Below, in pieces: positions 6,064 through 9,026 of a stretch of DNA of 9,026 nucleotides. Origin of the DNA: an uncultured Eubacteriales bacterium (GTDB lineage Bacteria; Bacillota; Clostridia; Peptostreptococcales; Anaerovoracaceae); NCBI GenBank assembly GCA_902797405.1, contig CADBSP010000193.1:1-9026 (forward strand), in the 5' to 3' direction. The position numbers and the translations under genes are program-made. Position 1 is the first letter of the stretch. Each line of letters begins with the position of its first letter. The notes beneath the pieces are model-generated. The model saw only the letters and a list, made by a program, of their open reading frames with translations. It did no database searches and had not been told where the DNA came from.

Positions 6064-6813
6064 ATGAAAAAACTAATATCAACTTTACTAGTAATTATTA
6101 TTTTATCTATTATTCTGGTTTTTGGCCTTAATTTTTACGTTGTTAAAAGTTCAAGTAGATTTTTAGATATGGAGTTAAGTAAGGTTCTGGATGCATTAAG
6201 CTTGGCAGATGATAATCCTGGAACTGATTCCGTTCTATCCGGTGAGCATACGGAACTGGATCCAGACCTGCTCGAGAATTATCAGGATTATGAATGCATT
6301 CTGGTTTTGGGGTGCGGCGTTAGGCCCGACGGGTCACCTACTCCAATGCTTAGGGACCGGCTGGATCGTGGCATTCAATTATACAATCTTGGATTCGCGT
6401 CAAAGATTTTGCTCTCCGGAGATAACGGTCAGGAATACTACAATGAAGTTGGTACTATGAAGGATTATTGTCTGGATGCGGGAGTATTGCCCGTAGATTT
6501 GTTCCTGGACCACGCAGGATTCTCCACTTATGAATCCATGTACCGAGCAAGGGATATATTTGGTGCATCAAAGGTTATCGTGGTCACCCAAAAATATCAC
6601 GAGTATAGAGCGATATATATTGGAAAAAAACTTGGTATGGATGTTTACGGTGTTGCGGCAAAGGATATCGATTACAGTGGTCAGATTTATCGCGATCTTA
6701 GAGAAATAGCCGCTAGAGATAAGGACTTTGTAAAATCGATTGTAAAACCAAAACCCACCTATCTGGGCGAACCTTTTGATTTAACAGGAGACGGAAGGGT
6801 AACCTGGGATTAG
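6064..6813 (+). CDS. SanA/YdcF-like (DUF218) membrane protein
   Basis: 249 residues. A basic start and one hydrophobic helix (about 4-27) anchor the protein; the rest is likely outside. The DUF218 domain spans about 77-235: VLGCGV (81-86), the RDRLDRG segment (97-103), LLSGDNG (116-122), STYESMYRA (154-162) and VTQKYHEYRA (174-183). SanA in Enterobacteria is linked to envelope barrier function and vancomycin exclusion at high temperature; the biochemical activity of the family is unsettled. The C-terminus LTGDGRVTWD resembles the conserved tail of Firmicutes SanA homologues rather than a full dockerin repeat. It starts 11 bp after the asparaginase stop with no clear ribosome binding site, which suggests expression from the same mRNA, perhaps by translational coupling. 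Family call good; role unknown. Confidence 0.88.
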   Translation: MKKLISTLLVIIILSIILVFGLNFYVVKSSSRFLDMELSKVLDALSLADDNPGTDSVLSGEHTELDPDLLENYQDYECILVLGCGVRPDGSPTPMLRDRLDRGIQLYNLGFASKILLSGDNGQEYYNEVGTMKDYCLDAGVLPVDLFLDHAGFSTYESMYRARDIFGASKVIVVTQKYHEYRAIYIGKKLGMDVYGVAAKDIDYSGQIYRDLREIAARDKDFVKSIVKPKPTYLGEPFDLTGDGRVTWD

Positions 6814-6841
6814 ATAAACCATAGAAAATCCGCGATATATT

Positions 6842-6920
6842 TTGACTCTTGGTTAATACGGCAATCAGAGGCGAATTGTCATTTGCCTTACCACGTTTTG
6901 ATAAATTCGTTCTGAGTCAA
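6842..6920. other. Folded intergenic stretch (nested inverted repeats)
   Basis: TTGACTC (6842-6848) can pair with GAGTCAA (6914-6920). Inside it GAGGCGAAT (6868-6876 region) pairs with ATTTGCCTT (6881-6889) over a TGTC loop, with two G-U pairs on the plus strand. It lies just past the SanA-like gene. It could be 3' UTR structure or a small RNA; nothing further supports either. Confidence 0.35.
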
Positions 6921-6962
6921 CCAAAAATATAAGGGATGCATACAGATAAACGTATTTATGCT

Positions 6963-7006
6963 AAAAGGGGCTGTCCCATTTGAATAAAATAGGCAGCCCC
7001 TTGTTG
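6963..7006. terminator. Bidirectional terminator between convergent genes
   Basis: AAGGGGCTG (6965-6973) pairs perfectly with CAGCCCCTT (6994-7002), extended by a G-U and a C-G pair. On the plus strand TTGTTG follows; on the minus strand the stem ends in CCCCTTTTAG. It serves the SanA-like gene (plus) and the zinc-ribbon gene (minus, stop at 7034). Confidence 0.85.
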
Positions 7007-7033
7007 ATACTAATTGAACGCTGTTCTTGAGAT

Positions 7034-7624
7034 TCAGTTCTCAATTCTGTCTATATTCATACTATACCCCATGATTTCACCCACATCAGTTATTTGACCA
7101 TAAACTGTGATAACATCACCTTTCGATATTTGTTTAATTGCATCTTTAACTTCATCCGTTTTAATGTAGCACTGTATTGTAAAGAAGGTAAACTCAGCAT
7201 CAGGATCCTCAATACCTATATATTTACCATCGGAATCAATATTGCTTAGTGCTCCAGTAACTGCGTAATAATTACCCTTGTATGTATCCGATGCGTTCAT
7301 TGCGTTTGCTTCCAAGGCTTCTTCTAATTCAGCCACGGTTATTGGGGTATATTCTATTTGCTCAGTTTCATTATTAGTACTCGATTCAGTCTGAGTGATT
7401 GAGGTTGATGCGCCACTGTTCGATCCTGATGTAGATCCATTCTCTGTTCCACTCTTTTTACTTCCGATTGACCCCATAACTCCAATAAGTACTAAAGCAA
7501 CCAGTACTCCTAGCAAAATCTTACCCATACTACCCTTTTGTTTAGCTCCACAGTGTGGACACGTTTTTGCAGATTTGGCTATTTCCTGACCGCATGCTTT
7601 ACAATTCTTCATTTTATTTGCCAT
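7034..7624 (-). CDS. Zinc-ribbon, single-pass membrane protein with OB-fold (tRNA_anti-like) domain
   Basis: 196 residues in three parts. Residues 1-30 are a zinc ribbon with Cys8, Cys11, Cys22 and Cys25 (CxxCG...CPHCG). A hydrophobic helix follows at about 34-52. A Gly/Ser/Thr/Asn-rich linker (about 55-90) leads to a C-terminal domain (about 93-196) that resembles the OB-like tRNA_anti-like family: YAVTGALSNI, a FTIQCYIK strand, then KGDVITVYGQITDV. Lysines before the helix suggest that the zinc ribbon is cytoplasmic and the OB domain outside. An AGGAGG ribosome binding site stands 5 nt before the ATG. The function of such proteins is not established; despite the domain name, nucleic acid binding outside the cell is not implied. 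A palindromic site shared with the XRE gene overlaps its promoter. Confidence 0.82.
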   Translation of the reverse strand: MANKMKNCKACGQEIAKSAKTCPHCGAKQKGSMGKILLGVLVALVLIGVMGSIGSKKSGTENGSTSGSNSGASTSITQTESSTNNETEQIEYTPITVAELEEALEANAMNASDTYKGNYYAVTGALSNIDSDGKYIGIEDPDAEFTFFTIQCYIKTDEVKDAIKQISKGDVITVYGQITDVGEIMGYSMNIDRIEN

Positions 7625-7685
7625 TTCTTCCTCCTGTAAAAAACTTCAACTATTATTCATCTTCTCCTCGATGGTACCTGTTATA

Positions 7686-7716
7686 ATTATACTTACTTTT
7701 TTTAAAGGTTTGTCGT
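7686..7716 (-). promoter_or_regulatory. Predicted promoter of the zinc-ribbon gene
   Basis: On the minus strand TATAAT (7686-7691) is clear, but the -35 is poor: ACGACA (7711-7716) at 19 bp or GACAAA (7709-7714) at 17 bp. Either choice overlaps the palindrome at 7713-7729. Start near 7679. Confidence 0.6.
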
Positions 7717-7729
7717 GCTGGCAGCACGA
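7711..7729. promoter_or_regulatory. Palindromic operator candidate, copy 1 (zinc-ribbon gene)
   Basis: TCGTGCTG-G-CAGCACGA (7713-7729) is a perfect inverted repeat with one central base, between the XRE stop and the zinc-ribbon promoter. The 19-bp form TGTCGTGCTGGCAGCACGA recurs at 8221-8239 with three differences. A terminator role for the XRE gene is less likely because on the minus strand the sequence after it is not T-rich. Confidence 0.7.
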
Positions 7730-8158
7730 TTATACATCCAGGGGTTCTAGCTTATTTGCCTCCAGAATGATGTTTACCTTTAACACATCACCTAATTTAT
7801 TGTTTATTGCAGCTGCAATCCTAACATCTCTTTCCCTTTTAAAGAATAAGCAGCCTACCTTTGCTATTGCGAGCATTTCTTGTGCTTCATCTAATGAGAG
7901 TTTTGCTGCTATACATAAAGCAATCACTTTATCTCTACTTGGATTATGTCTTCTGCCATTAACAATATTGTATCCATAGTTTCGGTTAATCCTACTACTA
8001 TTCATAAGGTTAGACAGTGTTAACCTCTTTTGGACTATGGTTTCGTTTATCGCCTTGTGAAATAGAATATCGTCACGACACCATTTTTCAATGAAGTCTT
8101 CGACATCCCTTTCTTCTAGAAGATACGCCAACTCTTTTTCGGGTGATGCTTCAGTCAT
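7730..8158 (-). CDS. XRE-type helix-turn-helix regulator
   Basis: 142 residues. A helix-turn-helix region lies at about 36-95: a TLSNLMNSSRINRNYGYNI-like recognition segment (47-65), then GRRHNPSRDKVIALCIAAKLSLDEAQEML (68-96). This matches a Clostridia family in which 'N-x-x-YGY-x-I', 'NPSRDK' and 'LSL-x-E-x-Q' are hallmarks; the C-terminal 45 residues add helices typical of that family. The ATG at 8158 is preferred over the in-frame ATG at 8170: GGAG (8165-8168) stands 6 nt before 8158, while GGG directly abuts 8170. Near-identical palindromes lie upstream of this gene and of the next minus-strand gene, suggesting that it regulates both. The TAA stop is immediately next to copy 1. It is divergent from the CWB2 gene. 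Ligand or signal unknown. Confidence 0.85.
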   Translation of the reverse strand: MTEASPEKELAYLLEERDVEDFIEKWCRDDILFHKAINETIVQKRLTLSNLMNSSRINRNYGYNIVNGRRHNPSRDKVIALCIAAKLSLDEAQEMLAIAKVGCLFFKRERDVRIAAAINNKLGDVLKVNIILEANKLEPLDV

Positions 8159-8164
8159 TTTTTT

Positions 8165-8168
8165 CTCC
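8165..8168 (-). promoter_or_regulatory. Ribosome binding site deciding the XRE gene start
   Basis: GGAG on the minus strand lies 6 nt before the ATG at 8158. The alternative ATG at 8170 would overlap it and has GAAAGGG with no spacer, which is too close to work well. Confidence 0.7.
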
Positions 8169-8195
8169 ATCCCTTTCTGTTAGTTTGATATAGAA

Positions 8196-8226
8196 ATAGT
8201 ACTAGACTGAAGCATGTATTTGTTGT
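8196..8226 (-). promoter_or_regulatory. Predicted promoter of the XRE gene
   Basis: On the minus strand TACTAT (8196-8201) lies 19 bp from the operator copy 2 edge; ACAACA (8221-8226) is the weak -35. Start near 8189. The match in spacing with the zinc-ribbon promoter is the main support, since the hexamers alone are poor. Confidence 0.45.
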
Positions 8227-8239
8227 GCTATCAGCACGA
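8221..8239. promoter_or_regulatory. Palindromic operator candidate, copy 2 (XRE gene)
   Basis: TGTTGTGCTATCAGCACGA matches copy 1 (7711-7729) at 16 of 19 bases, in the same orientation. The dyad is less perfect here: arms GTGCT and AGCAC match and the outer C/G pair is lost. It lies in the XRE-CWB2 divergent gap, 28 bp upstream of the CWB2 -35. Confidence 0.7.
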
Positions 8240-8266
8240 AAACAAAGGCACATCTCAGCTGTATTG

Positions 8267-8296
8267 TTGACATTTCATTATTTGAGCCAATATACT
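8267..8296 (+). promoter_or_regulatory. Predicted promoter of the CWB2 protein gene
   Basis: A consensus TTGACA (8267-8272) and TATACT (8291-8296) are separated by 18 bp. Start near 8303, leader about 80 nt containing the palindrome AAGCGCTT (8351-8358). Confidence 0.75.
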
Positions 8297-8381
8297 AGGA
8301 TCAATACAAGAAATCAGTTTTTTGCATTGAAATAAACCATTACTAAAACGAAGCGCTTAACAATCTAACACGGAGGATGCC

Positions 8382-9026
8382 ATGAAACGCAATAAGAAGA
8401 CTATCCTATTCGCATTATTAACAATTGTCATACTGCTACTTAACAGTCTAATAGTATTCGCCGGAACATCTGAAATCCCTGTAGAAAACTCCGATGGTTC
8501 GCATATAAGAGTTAGTGGTACCAATAGATATGGCACTTCATATGCCGTGGCCGATTATTTAAAGAAGCAACGTGGTCCTTTTGAAAATGTAGTAGTTGCC
8601 TATGGCATGAATTATCCAGATGCATTGTCTGGAGGATATTTATCCAGAATAAAAAATGCCCCTCTCCTACTTGTCCAAAAAACCGAAGAACAAAACTTAA
8701 TCAATTATATTAATGCAAATATGAAGCGAGAAGGTACAGTTTATATTCTTGGCGGAACCGGTGTAGTTAGCTCTACTTTCGAAAAAGCGGTGTCATCAAA
8801 GGGATATAGAGTAAAAAGGCTTTGGGGGGCAGGACGATACGATACTAACCTCTCCATATTAAAAGAGGCATTTAGTAACGGAGACGAAGTATTAGTTGCA
8901 TCAGGCAAAAGTTTTGCTGATAGTCTATCCGGTTCTGCTGTGCCAAAACCTATGCTTCTTGTTGGAGATAAACTAACCTCTTCACAAAAGGAATGGCTAA
9001 GTAAGGTAAAGATCAAAAAATTCTAC
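8382..9026 (+). CDS. Secreted cell-wall-binding repeat 2 (CWB2) protein, partial at right edge
   Basis: 215 codons are open from the ATG at 8382 to the window end; no stop is reached. Residues 1-27 form a Sec signal peptide (basic start, hydrophobic core, likely cut after VFA). Two CWB2 units are visible: RVSGTNRYGTS (43-53) with YPDALSGGYLS (78-88) and VYILGGTGVVS (120-130), then RLWGAGRYDT (146-155) with SFADSLSG (177-184). CWB2 modules usually occur in threes and fix proteins non-covalently to wall polymers, as in Clostridioides difficile S-layer proteins. The functional domain therefore probably lies beyond the window, after a third repeat, and cannot be named. GGAGG stands 5 nt before the ATG, and a strong promoter lies upstream. 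Confidence 0.93.
   Translation, partial: MKRNKKTILFALLTIVILLLNSLIVFAGTSEIPVENSDGSHIRVSGTNRYGTSYAVADYLKKQRGPFENVVVAYGMNYPDALSGGYLSRIKNAPLLLVQKTEEQNLINYINANMKREGTVYILGGTGVVSSTFEKAVSSKGYRVKRLWGAGRYDTNLSILKEAFSNGDEVLVASGKSFADSLSGSAVPKPMLLVGDKLTSSQKEWLSKVKIKKFY

Noticed and set aside
6778..6810. Dockerin or EF-hand loop at the C-terminus of the SanA-like protein
   Set aside because: LTGDGRVTWD looks like part of a calcium loop but the twelfth position is missing and there is no second repeat; it fits better as the usual SanA-family tail.
7644..7660. Four-codon leader peptide (ATGAATAATAGTTGA on the minus strand) upstream of the zinc-ribbon gene
   Set aside because: A GAGGAG lies only 3 nt before it, too close for good initiation, and the peptide shows no attenuation feature.
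8741..9016. 91-codon minus-strand frame at the right edge
   Set aside because: It is antisense to the CWB2 protein gene, whose repeats and signal peptide are clear on the plus strand.

Overview
The window looks like chromosomal DNA of a low-GC Gram-positive anaerobe of the class Clostridia. Evidence: strong AGGAGG-type ribosome binding sites, a cell-wall-binding-repeat-2 surface protein, a PgdA-like deacetylase with Ig-like domains, a SanA-type envelope protein, a zinc-ribbon membrane protein, and an inosine monophosphate dehydrogenase (IMPDH) of the divergent clade common in anaerobic Firmicutes. The genus cannot be fixed from the sequence. No tRNA, rRNA, CRISPR, phage or transposase gene is visible.

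Layout. Positions 1-1046 (minus strand) hold a barnase-type ribonuclease made as a lipoprotein, followed downstream by its barstar-type inhibitor, which runs off the left edge. A divergent promoter region (1047-1287) leads to thioredoxin on the plus strand (1288-1599). Thioredoxin converges, with a 13-bp gap, on a membrane-anchored polysaccharide deacetylase (1613-3043, minus). Upstream of that gene, a hairpin and a 14-bp tandem repeat lie behind the end of guaB (3248-4756, minus). guaB is divergent from a plus-strand pair, a type I L-asparaginase (5012-6052) and a SanA/YdcF-like membrane protein (6064-6813). A bidirectional terminator near 6963-7006 separates this pair from a minus-strand zinc-ribbon/OB-fold membrane protein (7034-7624) and an XRE-type regulator (7730-8158). 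The right edge holds the start of a secreted CWB2 protein (8382 to beyond the window).

Themes. Most genes are housekeeping (thioredoxin, guaB, asparaginase) or envelope-related (deacetylase, SanA, CWB2 protein). The least ordinary signal is regulatory. A 19-bp palindromic site at 7711-7729 recurs at 8221-8239 with 16 of 19 bases identical. The two copies lie upstream of the zinc-ribbon gene and of the XRE gene, in the same orientation and exactly 19 bp from a -10-like hexamer in each case. This suggests that the XRE protein controls both its own gene and the adjacent membrane protein as a small regulon. Two further points stand out: the asparaginase promoter is framed by a 13-bp inverted repeat, and the IMPDH matches the Tritrichomonas foetus enzyme in catalytic residue numbering. 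No intergenic stretch exceeds 300 bases; the gaps hold promoters, hairpins and repeats as listed.
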